64,000 nucleotides of DNA from Trichaptum fuscoviolaceum (lineage: Eukaryota; Basidiomycota; Agaricomycetes; Hymenochaetales; Trichaptaceae): contig CAJSYZ010000010.1 of assembly GCA_910574455.1 (NCBI GenBank), positions 2,570,770-2,634,769 of the forward strand. Reading direction: 5' to 3'. This document shows positions 22,225-35,343 of this stretch, one piece after another (within the stretch, counting starts at the first letter, position 1; every line of letters starts with the position of its first letter). The notes beneath the pieces are model-generated. The model had not been told where the DNA came from, did no database searches, and was given only the letters and a program-made list of their open reading frames with translations. A program made the position numbers and the translations under genes.

Positions 22225-23790
22225 GACGCGCAAAGCCACCTCTGCGGAAGATAAAGCGAGAAAAAAGAGAGCCCACGCTCTTCCGAAAGAATTCACACCG
22301 ACCCATCCTGGTGCAAGCCCAAAAGCCACCCCCACCTCCGCCGTCGCGACCGAAGCCGAAAGTCAAGACGGAGCCAAATGCAGGGAAGCCGCTGGTGAAG
22401 CTCGAGCCGAAGTCTGAGATCAAGGTCAAGGGCTCCGGGTCGTCTTTGGCCTCGATGTTCACGGCTGTCAGAGGCGAGGACGCGCCGTACCAGGAGGTTC
22501 AAGCTGATGAGCTGCGACAGGCATGGGTGGCGATACGACATGATGAAGTTTGACTCGCGAAAACCGGTCGACATCAGTACGTGGGCACGGCCCGTGAAGC
22601 TCAACCGCAAGGAGCTGCGCCGTGAACCTACTGGTGACGGTCTGGGCGGAGTCAGCTCGCAAATGCCCATGAAGCCGATGTTGGGGGCAGATGGGAAGCC
22701 CGTTATTGGTGCAGACGGACGTATAGTCATGGTCGATGCAGAGGGCCGGCCGATCCACAATACCAACGGTGAGGCGACCCCGCAAAAGGGAAAGGATAGC
22801 AAAGACAAGGACAAGGAGAAGCGGAAACGCAAGTTTCAGAAGACCAGGCAGGTGCCCGAGCACACCCGGAAGATGCGTCGAGAGACACGGTATCCCTGGG
22901 TCGCGGAGGACGGGATGGGCAGCGAGGTGTGGGTGGGAAGGATGGAGGAGGCTGCGAAGAGCAAGACGCAGGCGCTGTTCATGCCCGCAGCGGACCAGGT
23001 GTTCAAGTGCGTGCCTGCACACCAGTGGTACAAGTTCAAGAAGCGCGGGAAGCGCACCAGATCGCGCCGAGCCTTGAGGAAGCGGAGAAATTGATGGCGA
23101 AGATGGAGAAAAATCGCGAGCTGGACCGTAGGTCGATGCGCTCGCGCAGCAATGCGGCAAATGGCATCTCTGCGCCGATTGCGGGCGGTGCGACGACAGG
23201 TGCGAGTTTCGTGTATGACATCAGGGGCAGGTCGCTGGGCCCCGGGGGGAGGAGACTGAAGACTGTGGACTCGGGGATGCGTGAGCTATTTGAGGAAGAT
23301 GATGAAGAGGGTGTTGATAAGCGCCGGAGGCGGGAAAGGGATAGAGGGGGCGAGGGTGACTTAGATGAGATGGAGTATGAGGATGAGTTTGCGGGTGATG
23401 AAGAGAATATGGATGTTGAGGACACCCGTGACGAAGAGGCCAAGGAGATTGAGGTTTGCTCAGTTCTTTTTTCTCTCTCAATATTCAGTTAATCAACTTT
23501 CTTTTCTGCTATCCAGGAACGTCTAAAGCGTGAATATTGTACAGCAAATAAGGCAGGAGAGGGTTATATAGACGAATCGGATGAAGACGAGGAAGCAGAG
23601 CAGCAATGGACAGGTGCAGGCAAGCAAATGAAGAAACTTGTCCGCAAGATCGAGAAGAATGGCGCGTACAATAGCAATGAAGATGAAAATCCTTATGCCT
23701 CCTCGGTATGCTTCTGCGCACTTTCTGACGTTCGTCTGCTGATAGTACTACTCGTAAGGCTGAGGAAGAGGAGGAAGAGGAACCAGAAGT
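22225..23790 (+). pseudogene. TFG1: TFIIF alpha subunit (TFG1/RAP74) pseudogene, copy A, truncated by the tandem junction
   Basis: TFIIF alpha helps RNA polymerase II initiation. Recognisable parts are a Pro-rich N-terminal stretch (QAQKPPPPPPSRPKP), the dimerisation-domain segments WRYDMMKFDSRKP, RPVKLNRKELRR, YPWVAEDGMGSEVWVGRMEE and FMPAADQVFKCVPAHQWYKF, then acidic and charged segments. An extra G near 22497 shifts the frame in the N-terminal part, and a second frameshift after WYKFKK (near 23050) is shared with copy B and so predates the duplication. An intron at 23454-23516 is retained. The gene breaks off at 23790, where copy B of the segmental duplication begins. Confidence 0.8.
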
Positions 23791-23820
23791 CCGCTTCTAC
23801 TATTCACGCCAGCGTTCGCG

Positions 23821-25091
23821 ATGTACGACTCCTCCCTACCTACCGAGATCTTAGAAATCATCATCGAAGGTGTCATATCAGAATATGCGGAGACAAGGCC
23901 AAGGGACCCAAGACGTATCAGGTTTATCCCCAGTGGTACCTTACACCCCTTCTCCGAGTTTCAAAGCTCTGGTACGCGGTATGCGCGAGATATCTGTATC
24001 GCTCCTTGGCTATCGGAAGCTTTGCTCCCTTTGATCTTCCTGCGAGAGAAGGAGAAAATGCCTATGAGACGGTCCGGCGTCATCGACTACACATCGTTCG
24101 AAAGGGAGATGAAATCGCGAAGGATCTGTGCAGAACGTTGACAACAAATCCTCGACTAGCTGCATTGGTCGAAAGCCTGCAGCTGGGTATCGAATCTTCC
24201 GGTGATATAGAAGTGCTGGAATGGATGGAAACAAACACCCACATCCTCCAGCTCTGTCCGATCGTTAAACATGTGGAAATTCGTGGACTCGAACCTTCCA
24301 GGCTCCGTGGCCTGATTGACGTGCTGAAGGAGAAATCGCTTGTCTCTTTCTGTATTAGTACTCAGAGACTATCGGACTCTTATCGCAGAAGGGGTGGAAC
24401 ATTCTCACAGATACTAGAGATGATGCAGAAGTGGCCGAAGCTCCGAAGCATCAGGGTAGAGGACTTTTTGAATGACGAGGCGGGGGACGATCCGATCTCT
24501 TTCGATACATCACAGGCCTCTCGGTGCTGCTTGGACCTTACGGAAATCGTAATTACCGGCGCTGCTCTGCATTCCAATGAGCTGAAGCTTATTCGTGCAA
24601 TGTGCAGCCGAGATGTTACCAAGCTTGCTGTGCTACTAGACGGAACTCCGGTAGACAGCAATGGCGATGCAGCGGTGGATGCCTTGTGTGAATGCTTACG
24701 GGAATGGTCTCCGACTCTCCAATGCTTCAAGATAAACATTCGAGGCGGTCAAAACTCTTATCCACCAATAAACGAAGCCATTGCCGGTTTATGCGAGCTT
24801 CGGGAGCTACAATTCGTTGGGATGACGCTGGATTTTGGCTTTATTTCGAATCTCCCACGACTGGAGCGTTTCGCCTTCTTTCCGCTCTACAGGACGCTAG
24901 AGGACCAGAATCTTTCTTGCTATCTCGATATCCCGGAGTCGTTTCCATCCCTCCGACACATTGTCGTCCTCTTCTCTGGACTAGTGAGGATGCCGTTAAC
25001 CGTCGATCTACAGAGTATTTGTTATAAGCGGTTCATTCAACTGGACAATGGCTGGCCGGGGTTTGAGCAGACCGCTGACTTTCTTCTTTGA
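23821..25091 (+). pseudogene. F-box/LRR-like gene 2, frameshifted near its 5' end
   Basis: The ATG at 23821 opens MYDSSLPTEILEIIIEGVIS, the same F-box start as gene 1. One base is missing at 23926-23930 (tttatccccag against tttattccccag), so this frame runs off after about 35 codons. The remaining about 390 codons continue in another frame with an intact LRR region and the conserved end (YLDIPESFPSLRHIVVLF to TADFLL). That second frame is open upstream into TFG1 sequence (from 23628), which is an accident of the duplication junction. The damage is opposite to gene 1, which is broken only near its 3' end. Confidence 0.75.
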
Positions 25092-25799
25092 TCGTGTTTT
25101 GTTACACAAAATTGCAAGCTGTACATTATGATCCTGTAGCCCGGCTCGAAATTCCTCAATACAATTGAATGACATGTAACTTCTCAAACCGATCTTAATT
25201 TATTACTCGATCATATTAGCCTTGATCATGGAGGAAAATCATTACTGTATCCCTTTCTTCAGCGCATATCCGAGCTATAACTCCTAACTATAACATATTT
25301 AGTGTCTAATTATACACATTCTTTATTGAGTTTGGGGTCGAACACTTTGCTGGGTTGGTCTTGCCAACTTTCAGCCCTTATTATCACGGAGTGCGAAATT
25401 ATAAGTGAGTCTTTTTCCGAAGTTCTAAAACTACACACTCAGTGAAATGATTACGCTCGCATTGCGCCTACATACATGCGTTTATGTACATACGTGTCTG
25501 TATGGTGTACCTCAAATTGCGATTAATAGATGCAATCGATTAAAACACTTATCCCAGGTCCCCAACCATCGCCTGTGATAGGATCGTCCAGTCGCGTCTC
25601 GGGATCTGGGACCGTGAGAACAACTACTATTACTTTGAAGTAAGGTAAGTACTTACGCGGCCTTCTATCTTCGATCACTACTATCTGGGACCTTTCATAC
25701 TCTTCGTACATCGCGAGGAATGCTACGTTACTCGAAGGAACATCATCAATGTATGCCTCCTGCAGATCATTGTGACGTGGAGTATGAAACTAACAAAAG
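25092..25799. other. 3' flank of F-box gene 2
   Basis: The first about 280 bp match 4382-4660 with perhaps 75-80 per cent identity (shared ccctttcttcagcgcatatccgag). No gene was recognised in the rest. Confidence 0.45.
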
Positions 25800-26741
25800 C
25801 GCTTTACTCACATCAGCGCTTACCACAAACGGACGATCGTTACCCGCCGAAATTTTGTCGATAATTGTTGAGGACTTCATTGAGTGTACAGGGCCCGGTG
25901 CAGAGCATGGGAAAAACAAACGATATATCCCGCGGTGGTAACTTTTACCTCTCCTGCGACTGTCGAAGCAATGGAATGCGGTATCCGTAAAGTACCTTTA
26001 CAAGACGGGGGGTCTCTGACAGACTTCATCAACGCCGGGAACAAATTCTTTGGGAAGAAACCGACCAGCCCTATCACCTGTTCAGAAGCGACATTGTCTA
26101 GTGGTTTTTGCAACGTGTAGCTCCGCTACTATCAGTCCTGCTCAAGGACGTAACAACCCTGGGGGAATGGAGGAATTGAAAGGTCGTCTTAACCACATGT
26201 ACGCCGACACTTTACTTCCACCGACTCGCAGCACACCATCAACTATCGGCTAACGTTTCTTCTGTCAGACGGTGAGGGTGAAGCTAGTATTCTCTCTAGG
26301 CTTGTGGTGGCCTTCAGTGCGAAGTTTGCGCTTGAGCTTGAGTCGGGGCCGGCGATGCCCTCTGCAACGGGAACAGAAGCAGGTTCCGACCTGGTATAAG
26401 AATAAAAATGTCCGTGGTGAGGAAGCCGTTAGTTTGCTCGTTGTCCCGGAGGAGCTATGTCCCGCGTCGATGAAATCCTGGCGTAGATCGTATGCGATGA
26501 CGTTCTCAACGGGATAGCCGCCAAGGACGAGCTTCCGGATGTCTGTCCCCGCTGCCCATACATTCGTGCACGAATGCTGGAGTGAAGGAAGCTGGATGAA
26601 ACTAGATCATCATTCTTCGTCTACTACTGCAACTGTATAGGATGAGAGTGTCACATGCGCTTCATGGTCCATTGTTCAAAGACGAAAGACGCTGGCTGCA
26701 CTGGAAAGAGAGAGCTACAGCCAGAAGGACTCAGGATGACA
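25800..26741 (+). pseudogene. F-box gene fragment followed by decayed remnant (copy B)
   Basis: An F-box start can be read at about 25830-26015: LPAEILSIIVEDFIE, then RYIPRW, a TAA stop at 25939-25941, and LLPLLRLSKQWNAVSVKYLY in the same frame. This parallels the N-terminus of the F-box genes at 3115 and 23821. From 26018 it continues as the same decayed block seen at 6714-7463. Several stops show it is not functional. Confidence 0.6.
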
Positions 26742-28002
26742 AGGGAGGGTGAGCGTCATGTTCACAGGCACGAGACGGCGTTCGCCCGAGTCTGACGCGA
26801 CGCGACGTAATCTGACTGCTTGTCTCTTCCTCCCTCACTTCCAACTTCGACACACGACCACCGCAAAACGATCGCGAGCTCGTATTGCTGGACCACAGAT
26901 GGCTGAAGCAGTTGCGCAATCGTCCCGCAGTAGTTTCTAATCACTGTAACTAACAGGTTAGACCAAGAATTGCAAAAATTGTGTAACTTAGTGCGCTGAT
27001 TAATATTATTTGTGTGTTCTTCATGGCCCCAGAGATCCCTAGATCTTACAGAAGCCGGCACAGGTCACGCTGTCCCTTAAAATGATCCACAACTCCATTT
27101 CCATTGCGGTTCGAGCGCACTCCAGAACTTAACGCTCTGGAGCTCAGTACTTATGAAAATGTACTTAGTCACGAATCAAGGTGAGTAATCTGTCTACTTG
27201 AAGCTGATGGTGTGACTTACAAACTTCCTCCTACCGTGCCTTTAAATCATAGAAGCGGACGGCATGCTATCTCTGATTGTCCGGGACCTCGAGTCCTTTA
27301 CACTCGTCTTGTGTTTGAGCGCTTTCCTGTCTCGTTATCGCGGGGCCTATCCGTTCAGATCGGAATACTGTACCGCACTTTGACTTCGATGCCAAAGTTC
27401 AACAAGTATAGCATGATTTGTGACCCAAAGCGGGACACATAGCTCTGCGATGAATGGAAAACGAACATTATACAGCCCCATTAGTAGCATTCTGCGCCCA
27501 CTGGCGGTGTCGCTGAAACGAGAGATCTCTGAGGCTGTGGCCTCTTTAGGCGCCGACCAAGCGCTCACAATATCTTTCTTGATTCGTTTCCAGTGCAGAT
27601 GAAACTCGAGTTGCAGAGATGTCGAGAGGGAATTCCGTACCCCACTGTATGTAATCGATATGTTGATTAGTGATATGGGCGGTGAAAGACATTTGGGATG
27701 GTGTAAGGACGCAGAAAATTGTTTGGGCGCTTCTCAGAACTAGGTAAGCGCCCGTAACTGATGTGAACGAGAATGCGATGCTTTGGAACTAACTCCGATC
27801 ATCACCAGATACCTCCTGTACAAGAAACGTGTCGTTTCCTCTGAGAGACAAGACTATATATTCTCTTCTCGGTGCTTCACTTGGCTGCGCATCTGCACCC
27901 CGCTCACTCACATCCTTAAGTGCCTTTCTAGTGAGTTGCTTGAATTCGTTCTTGCTCTCTAGGTTATCGGTGACTGATGTACATATGCATCCACAGGCTT
28001 TC
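26742..28002. other. Upstream region of the acidic-protein gene (copy B)
   Basis: Nearly identical to 7464-8720. No gene was recognised. The near-perfect match to copy A starts abruptly here. Confidence 0.5.
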
Positions 28003-30259
28003 ATGTCAGTGTCAGATGCAGCTACGGCTGTCAAAGTTGTCGGTCAAGCCGCAGGCCTCGTAATAGGCGTGTTGTCATGGAACAAAGCGCGCGTCGAAGA
28101 TAAGAAGCGTGTGTGGGCCGACGTCTATCGCGCCCTCTCGCACCACCCAATTCTGAAGTACATAGACCCAAACTACCCAGACCCGTCAAGCAAATGGGAC
28201 AGACTCGATTTCTATCGCCAGGTCGTGATCCAGTCCAAAAAACATGAAATCTTCACGGAGGCGTCCAAGCTTGGCGAGACAGGGGCGAAGGCGAAGATTG
28301 TGCTTCTCCTGTTATGGATCATCGTGCGCAGCACTTGCCGAAAGGTATGGATGCCGAAAGCGTCATAAGCAGGGCTATCACCATCGAAGCAGACACGTAC
28401 GGAGAGCCACTGGCCGTCGCAGCCCCATTTATCAGATGTTATCGGACAGCTCGCGAAGCTCTTCAAAATGCCCCTCCCCTCAGAGATTTTGAAGTCGCTC
28501 AATCGCTTGACCCCGCCTCGTGGCGATGACAACAGTCGGTTCTACGTCGATTTCCTGAAGGGGTTTCATAAGACGACGCTGCCGTCCGGCTGCCACCACC
28601 ACGAATACGACCTTTCCAAGAAGCCGCACGCTCTGCTGGAGGCCCATAACGGCTTCGTCATGGCGCCTAGAAATGAACCGACGGAGCGGGTCATGGCGTG
28701 GTGTATCCGTAGGCTGCATTTGGGGAAGCACTTCAAGGCTTCGAGTTCCAGGAAGAGTAGCGACGGTGCCGCCTGGCTAGCCATACTCCCGCGTAAGTTG
28801 ATGTACGTGTTTAAGTTGAAACGCAATGCTGATCGTGCTATTACTGTATTATTTTACAGAAATAAAGAAACCGAAAACTCGAAAACTTTCAGGTCGCACA
28901 TCGAACAAAAGTCCGGCTCGGGCTACTCTGCGCAAGCCTCGAAGAAAGTCCACAGGACCTGGACTAGCCCAGGTGGCTTATAGAGTGCGAGGACACATCT
29001 CCCCAAGGAGTCAACTGACATCGAAAGAGTTGCCTACACTGGTACCAACGCCTACGGGCTCCATACCTGTACTACAAAGCGCTCCTAGTGCTTCTTCTGA
29101 ACACCTCCCTCCAACTGTCGAGCTTGTTAATGACAACTTACCATCCGAGATGGATATGATGACGCCGGGAGAGGCAACTGTCCCAGATCTACGTCAACTC
29201 CTGGAACGCGATTTAGTATCCGAGTCTCTTGACGATAGATTAGCGGTCGCTCATTCCTTCTTATCCTTTCACCCTGCTATGGACAACACTCTATTACGTA
29301 TTCCATCCTGGACAAGCAGCATCCTCCCTTTGTTCGGCATTACATGCAAGGTATCTGAGGATACCGCGTCCCATAGGAGGCTAAAGACAGTAATCGCTTT
29401 ACTGTGGACCGTCGGGATCTTACTTTCGGAGGACCAGCTCGTTTCCCTCCTGTCATCGGTCTTCGAGGACTGTATTCGGAGGATCCAGAAGCTTGCTATG
29501 GAGAGCCGTGCCCTGAATATTGATCTGGACTCACACTCAGCAAGCGAGTCTGGGGTCCGGGTCTTTCGAAGCTTTGCTGTCTCTGGAAGAGGTCATCAAG
29601 GATCTTGCTAAAATAATATCAAACTCGCGGCATGACACTTCATTAATTGGCGAGGATTTGGCTGATGGAAATCATCTGCCTGTTGAAGTCGACAGACTCC
29701 TGAAAGCTTATGGAGACAGTGCTATCAAGGACGATGCCTCATCAGGAACTGGGAGAAACGAGGACACTGATCTCAGACTTCGTCAGGCTATTCTGAGCAC
29801 TTTTGGTGGACAATGGGAACCGAACGAGGAGGAAGTTTATGAGGATGATGAAGAAGAGGAGGAAGGTGGTCTATTCAACCTTGAGCTTACTGAAGACATC
29901 CACTCTGACCAGGAAGTGCATTGTATTAACATCGATATTCAGACAAACCCTATTTCTCTCTTCAGAACGCAAAGTGTTGGCTCTGTCTTCGTTCCAACCA
30001 ACAGCATCACTCAATCTGTGATGAAGTTGCTCGTGGATGACTTCTGCCTGGGAATCCATGCCGATGGACTCATCAATTCAAATATAAAAGCTACTCATAT
30101 ATGGATCGCCGATCTCGAAGGTTCGTGTTCTTCGTAACTCGATCTCATCACATTGTCTGACGTACATGTACCTGAATGAAATTAGCTGAACTAGATGACA
30201 ACAAACCCACCAGTAGTGAATATGAAGACTGCGTGGAGTTGCATCTTACAGGACCATGA
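28003..30259 (+). pseudogene. Unrecognised acidic protein gene, copy B with extra frameshifts
   Basis: Same gene as at 8721-10975, ending at TGA 30257-30259. Compared with copy A it has one extra C near 28424 (CAGCCCCATT) and one extra G near 29553 (TCTGGGGTCC). Each breaks the frame that is open in copy A, so copy B ends up as separate open frames (28468-28983, 28826-29611, 29520-30137). Both changes lie in homopolymers, so sequencing error is possible. The retained introns match copy A. Confidence 0.55.
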
Positions 30260-30555
30260 AGTTAATGCTGCCTCATCTTTACTCGCTCGACTATACCCTG
30301 CTAAATTCTTCTGATATTGATCATGTATCATATGTTTATACTTAATTCAACATCCCACTTCGGCTATCTTGTCTACAATGAAATTCGGAGGCGCTTCTAA
30401 GAATCGGATTAGGTATAATTTCCATCTAAGTCTGGGAGTTCAGCGTAAGCTGCAATTCATGTACTGGAACTTGGGATAAGAAATAAAGATCACCTTGGCA
30501 TACATATGGGCCCCATAAATGTTCCTGTCTCGGAACGGAATGATTGACTCGTGAT

Positions 30556-30705
30556 TCAGCATATTCCCTTGCCGTCGCATCCAAGGCAGCCACAATTGAG
30601 AGCTTCGGGGTCCGCATTTGGTTTTGCGACTGGAGTGGCTATAACTTTGGACACGGAGAGCAGGGCCATGAGCGCAATTAATGTGGAAAGGAGAGCAATC
30701 TTCAT
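30556..30705 (-). CDS. Small secreted cysteine-rich peptide (copy B)
   Basis: The product is the same as at 11273-11422: signal peptide, short linker, and a four-cysteine tail CGCLGCDGKGIC. The TATATAAA element lies at 30800-30807. Because both copies are intact while nearly all neighbours are broken, the gene may be functional in two copies; recent homogenisation would also explain this. Confidence 0.62.
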   Translation of the reverse strand: MKIALLSTLIALMALLSVSKVIATPVAKPNADPEALNCGCLGCDGKGIC

Positions 30706-30807
30706 GGTATTTTGTAGGATAGAAGGTTGAAGGTGAAGATTAAATCCGTACTCGAAAAGTTTAGGATACGGGTGATCCATAATAGCTCAAGGTCTGACCT
30801 TTATATA

Positions 30808-31527
30808 CTGAAAGTAATGGATACTGCCGAGCTAGAACTACACGGTATACACGGTTCTCGCTTCCATCATGAGCTATTGATGAGGAATCATGATCTTTGT
30901 TGTCATGCAGAGCATCATCGTACGGTATATAACTCTTTTCGTGGAGAGTGAGCATTGACTAATCCGATCTCGAGTAGTGACTGACAAGGACATTATATAG
31001 TGGTGCTTAGGATTAATCAAACGAGCATGAGAAGCGCAGCATTTTAATCTTGATGTAAGTTGGTAACAATCAGATGTGCACACGCGCCTTGAACGCTGCT
31101 CGTGGCTTCAACCGAGAAGAAAGTAAGACTGATGTTATGTGAGACTCCGAGTCGAATACAGATGTACTGTATATGTAGTTCGTCTATACAAACTGTGCTG
31201 CGCCAGCGCAAAACGGATGGATACAAAAATTAGATGTGAGGGAGATACTCTCTGTCCATGCGACTGTCGCAAGCGCGGAGGCAGGCAGATCACAAAGTGA
31301 CAACAGGGCGAGAATAAGGAGGGAAAGACGGGAAATGGAATAAACAATGGAAGGGGTTATTTGCAGTAATCGTTTACACGATTTCCAGAAGGTGACATCG
31401 GTTGTCTTAGATTGATCTGGCTTCTGTTCGTCCCAGACAAAGACACGTAGAGGTGTTCCCGATATGATGCAGAGACACGCTCCAACGATGGACAGAGATG
31501 CCGCCCGCCAAAGAATCCGCTCGCAAG
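30808..31527. other. Intergenic region up to the TIR element (copy B)
   Basis: Matches 11525-12242. No gene was recognised. Confidence 0.45.
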
Positions 31528-32050
31528 ATAGGATTTCAGCACCTCAATGTTCCTATCTGACCCGCGTTTTATCATAATCTGACACATCGACTTATATAAA
31601 TCCAACCCCTTATAATACATAAATCTGACAATTATAACGGCTATTGCCAACATTTTAAAAGTAATATCGGACAACTTGTGAAATAATATCTGACAATTTG
31701 AGAATCAATATATGACAATTTGAGATATCTAAATCCAACCCCGGCATTTACAAGAATCCAACCCTTCAATGTATGCATTTCTGACCCTTAATAGTATCCA
31801 ATTCCAACCCTTCAAAGTATTTAAATTCAACCTCTCAAAGTATGCAAATCCGACCTCTCAAAACGATGTAAATCCAACAAAAGGTGTATGTAAATCCAAC
31901 CCCCCGGAGAATTGATTTCTGACCCCTCGTAGAACCATTATCTGACCTCGGTAAAGTGTATATATGTGACCCTCCAAGTCGTGAGAATCTATTTCTGACC
32001 CCTTCCGTATACCCTAACCTCAAACCTCGATACTCACAACAGCAGCAGGG

Positions 32051-32485
32051 ATGATCACGATTTCCTCCGCTCGATTTCAAAGAGGTTCACACTTCAATAG
32101 TCTTGCTTACCTCAAACACGGTGTGCGCTTGAGCAGCGCCAACTGGGCTGCCATCAAACAGGCCAACGCCGACAGGACATTCTTTTGTTCAGCAAGTAAG
32201 GTCGATGAGGTATACCTCGAATACATCAGTCTCGAGATGCAGATAGTTGTTGGCTGCGCTATGTCAACTGGAGAGCCGGAACTCTTCTTTAGCCCACCTG
32301 ACTACGTCCCAACCGAATATGAATCCCAGACCGACGGGATAGTCAGTATCTTTGCGGAAACCGACACCATTGGAGATCTTTATTTGTCCAATGAGAAGCC
32401 ACCCGAAGGACAACCCCATATGTCAGTGATATTACCAGCTACTGAGCCAAGTGCTAGTACTTGCCAAGGCTTGGGATGCCAGTGA
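32051..32485 (+). other. Unrecognised ORF inside the TIR element (copy B)
   Basis: Counterpart of 16640-17074; one residue differs (Cys for Arg in the segment after DRTFF). No family was recognised. Confidence 0.4.
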
Positions 32486-32547
32486 TCGGGTAACTTGGCA
32501 TGGCATATGCCATTAACGCTGAAAGCGACTTTTGATTCACAGCCTCG

Positions 32548-33818
32548 AAGGATCTCACAATAAATGTTTGGTTTTTCGGACAACAACGAGCGACTGGGGA
32601 CATATGATGGTCACAACGAAACTGTATGGATGGTTGATGTTGACTGTGCGTAACTCGCTTTGTACTTACGACGACGAAGCTGATTACGGTTTCCTTTCAA
32701 CTCGCCCTCGCAACTCATACCTCATCTAAACCATTTGATGGAATAATGGCTTCGCGAATCAACAAAATGATGTTCAGCGAAATCTGAGTTCCTCGTGTCA
32801 GGCTCGGCAGACAACTCGATGAAGCTCTGGCAGGTGTCGGCAAGAAAATGTCTCTTTACCTGGGGGTTCCCGCGGCCGTGAAGTGTGTAGCGTTCAGCGA
32901 AGACGACGACTAGATCGTGTGTATCGCTGAGCAGCGTATGGGTCATAAGGGTGCGATTCGGATATTTAATATTAATCGCGAGGATGGGGCCAAACGTGCG
33001 TCATGCAAGCATACTCTCAAAACCTCAGTCTGACTCTAACTTGCTTCATTGGTACCACCTTTGATACTAGAATCACCGGAGCCCATATCGATGTTCCTCC
33101 CTATCGGCTCAAAGCCCACGGTTTGCACTTTCGCACACACTCCAAGTCTCTTCCTTACCGGTCACGAGTCTGGTAAAGTCGCCCTATTCAACGCGAAGAC
33201 AGGCGAGGAATAAGAAAGTATCGAATGTGCGGAACGCGCACATTCAGATGTGGTGACAGACCTCCAAATCTCGCCTGACCGCACGTACTTCAGTACTAGT
33301 AGTAAGGACAAGCTAGCCCGGGTACAACACGCACCTTTGGTCTATGAATCAAGCATGACTTCACAAAACGTTCTAGCTGCATGAGACGAGGACTCTCTGT
33401 GTACTCAAAGCATACGCAACGGAAACGCCACTAAATAACACGGCGATAGCACCAGCACATCCCTACGTAAGACGTCTACCTAGTACCTACATAGCCCTTT
33501 CCTCCTCACTCACACACTGTAAAAGGTCCTTCTCGGTGGTGGTCAAGAAGCAATGAGCATCACAACCACATCCTTGTGACAGGGTAAATTCGAAACACCC
33601 TTTTGGCATTTAGGTCCTATCAATACATACGTCTTTCCTTGCCATCCCCATCCGCATTCCCTTCCCTCTTACTTGCTTTTTATAAATCTAGGAATGCAGT
33701 ACATCCCTCCGGCAAATCCTACGCTTCTGGCAGAGAGGATGCTTTCGTGCGTGTGCACCACTTCGACAATACTTATCTGAAAGCAAGGCCTTACGGAGAC
33801 ACCGAACCAGAAGATTGA
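32548..33818 (+). pseudogene. TIF34: eIF3 subunit i (TIF34) gene fragment, copy B
   Basis: The same WD40 blocks as at 17137-18407. It carries extra damage relative to copy A: one more T near 32576 (ggtttttcgg) breaks the first block, and one missing A near 32871 (cccgcggcc against cccgacggcc) breaks the next. The TAG inside the SEDDD segment is shared. Confidence 0.78.
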
Positions 33819-34043
33819 CCATTTGCATTTATACATTAGTATCTGTACTTGGGCTAGACTCCCCTCACCAAACATCAAGAAAGCCCATTACTCAGCGCCT
33901 TTCCAGCGCTACAGTCGCTAAGGTTCTCCAATCACAACGGATTAGCTATGGTATTGGACCCATAGTACAGACCAGATTGTTCGAGTATTGTTCCACTTCT
34001 TCTACCATATCTCCGATTCCTAGTCATATACTCCTCTCGTTGC

Positions 34044-34700
34044 ATGCTCTCACACCTTGCAACACCTAACTTATCAACATTGCATCTTATTCACATCAAT
34101 TCGTTGACAGAGTATGACCACCCAAGGATGTACAAGCCGGGCGATAGCGATGACGAAGCAAATGACTTTTCGCGGCCACCATGGACAGATCATGCGACAG
34201 GAATGGGGCTAAGGAGCCTCTTCAGGAAGGGAGTTCCGCCGTCGGGGGAGTTGGTCATGGACTATGCAGACTTGAGGACGAAGGTCTTCAAATGGTTGTT
34301 CGAAAGGATTCCGAGCCTGGAGACGATCCACATTGTTGCCTCCGACTTGTCAGATAACGTTGTACGAGTGCTCAGTGTGTCTGAAGCTGCACAACCATCA
34401 CACACCGGATATCTCGACTCTGACATCTGCACCGTTGAGCAGCGACAGCTAGGACGAGAGAAAGTCCAGGAAAGATACTCATGCCACGGCTGTCGCGTCG
34501 AAGCTTGCAAAATGCCAAAGAGTGATGGGAGACACGGTGGTGCTGATGGTGCGCTCTCGAGTACGAGTAGCTGTAGAAGGACGTGTTACAATGCTGAAGA
34601 GTGGCTGGTTATCACTGCTTCAGCGTACTATAAACATTGTACTCCGCACATTCCTTCAATATTTTTTTTTACCTATTTCTCTCTCTCTTATGCTAAGTAA
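34044..34700 (+). pseudogene. F-box/LRR protein C-terminal fragment (copy B)
   Basis: Counterpart of 18633-19289 with one visible residue difference near the end (PSIFFF against PSIYFF). No F-box is present. Confidence 0.55.
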
Positions 34701-35343
34701 AAGAATCAAATGACATTGTATGACAGTATTACTCACCTCTGTAGTAGGTTCAGCGTCAAAATTAATGCATGTTTGTGTTGGGGACCGCTGTCTCTGACGA
34801 CACTACTAGTAGGATGACGTGAGAAAGATGTTGGAATTAAGTTCTATTTGGGCTGGATTTACATACTGATGTATGTCCGAATTAGATTCTAGACGGGGTT
34901 GGAAATACATATTAAAGAGGGTCAAATTTACATTCTAGATGGGTCACATTTATATACTACGGGAGGTCGGATATGGATACTACAGATGTGTTGGATATAT
35001 ATACTTTATGGCAGATAGGTTGGAAATTACCTCTAATATGGGTTGGAATTGTGTTCTTTGAGGGGTCAGATAACGATAAACCTGCGGTGTTGGAAATACA
35101 TTCTTTACAGGGGTTGGATTTAGATACTTTATTCTGTCAGAATTAGATACTCCAATTGTTGGATATTGATACTCCGATTGTCAGATATTTTATCTAATGG
35201 AGGTTGGATTTTACTTCTAATATGGGTCAGTTATACATTTCAAGTGTCCAGGTGTCAGATAATGGGGGTCAGATGTCAAATAGGTACATTGAGGTGCTGA
35301 AATCCTATTTTGCCTGTGACTTTTCTCCTATCAACACCCGCCA

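Larger units (their letters stand above)
3089..23790. repeat. Tandem segmental duplication, copy A
   Basis: Gene order from the F-box gene at 3115 to TFG1 at about 23790 is repeated at 23795-39198. Copy A is longer because it contains an LTR element (12734-16602) and an extra F-box paralogue (about 4660-5790). The F-box genes differ at roughly one base in ten, the stretch 6714-7463 at a few per cent, and sequence from about 7464 onward shows only scattered single-base differences. The junction to copy B lies inside TFG1, after the sequence ccagaagt at 23790. Confidence 0.9.
31528..35308. mobile_element. TIR DNA element with captured host-gene fragments (copy B, without LTR insertion)
   Basis: At 3781 bp this is the uninterrupted form of the element at 12243-19898. 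The left TIR begins ATAGGATTTC at 31528 and the right TIR ends at 35308. The left array spans about 31550-32014 and the right array about 34810-35280. The single CTAAC near 32016 is the empty target site of the LTR element seen in copy A. Flanking sequence is the same as in copy A, so the element was present before the duplication and did not insert independently. Confidence 0.65.

Noticed and set aside
22293..23160. Long minus-strand open frames opposite TFG1
   Set aside because: They mirror the codon bias of the TFG1 coding strand and show no domain; the plus strand carries the recognisable protein.
23628..23820. N-terminal extension of F-box gene 2 into upstream sequence
   Set aside because: The upstream codons belong to TFG1 in its own frame; the fusion is an accident of the tandem junction plus the 1-base deletion.
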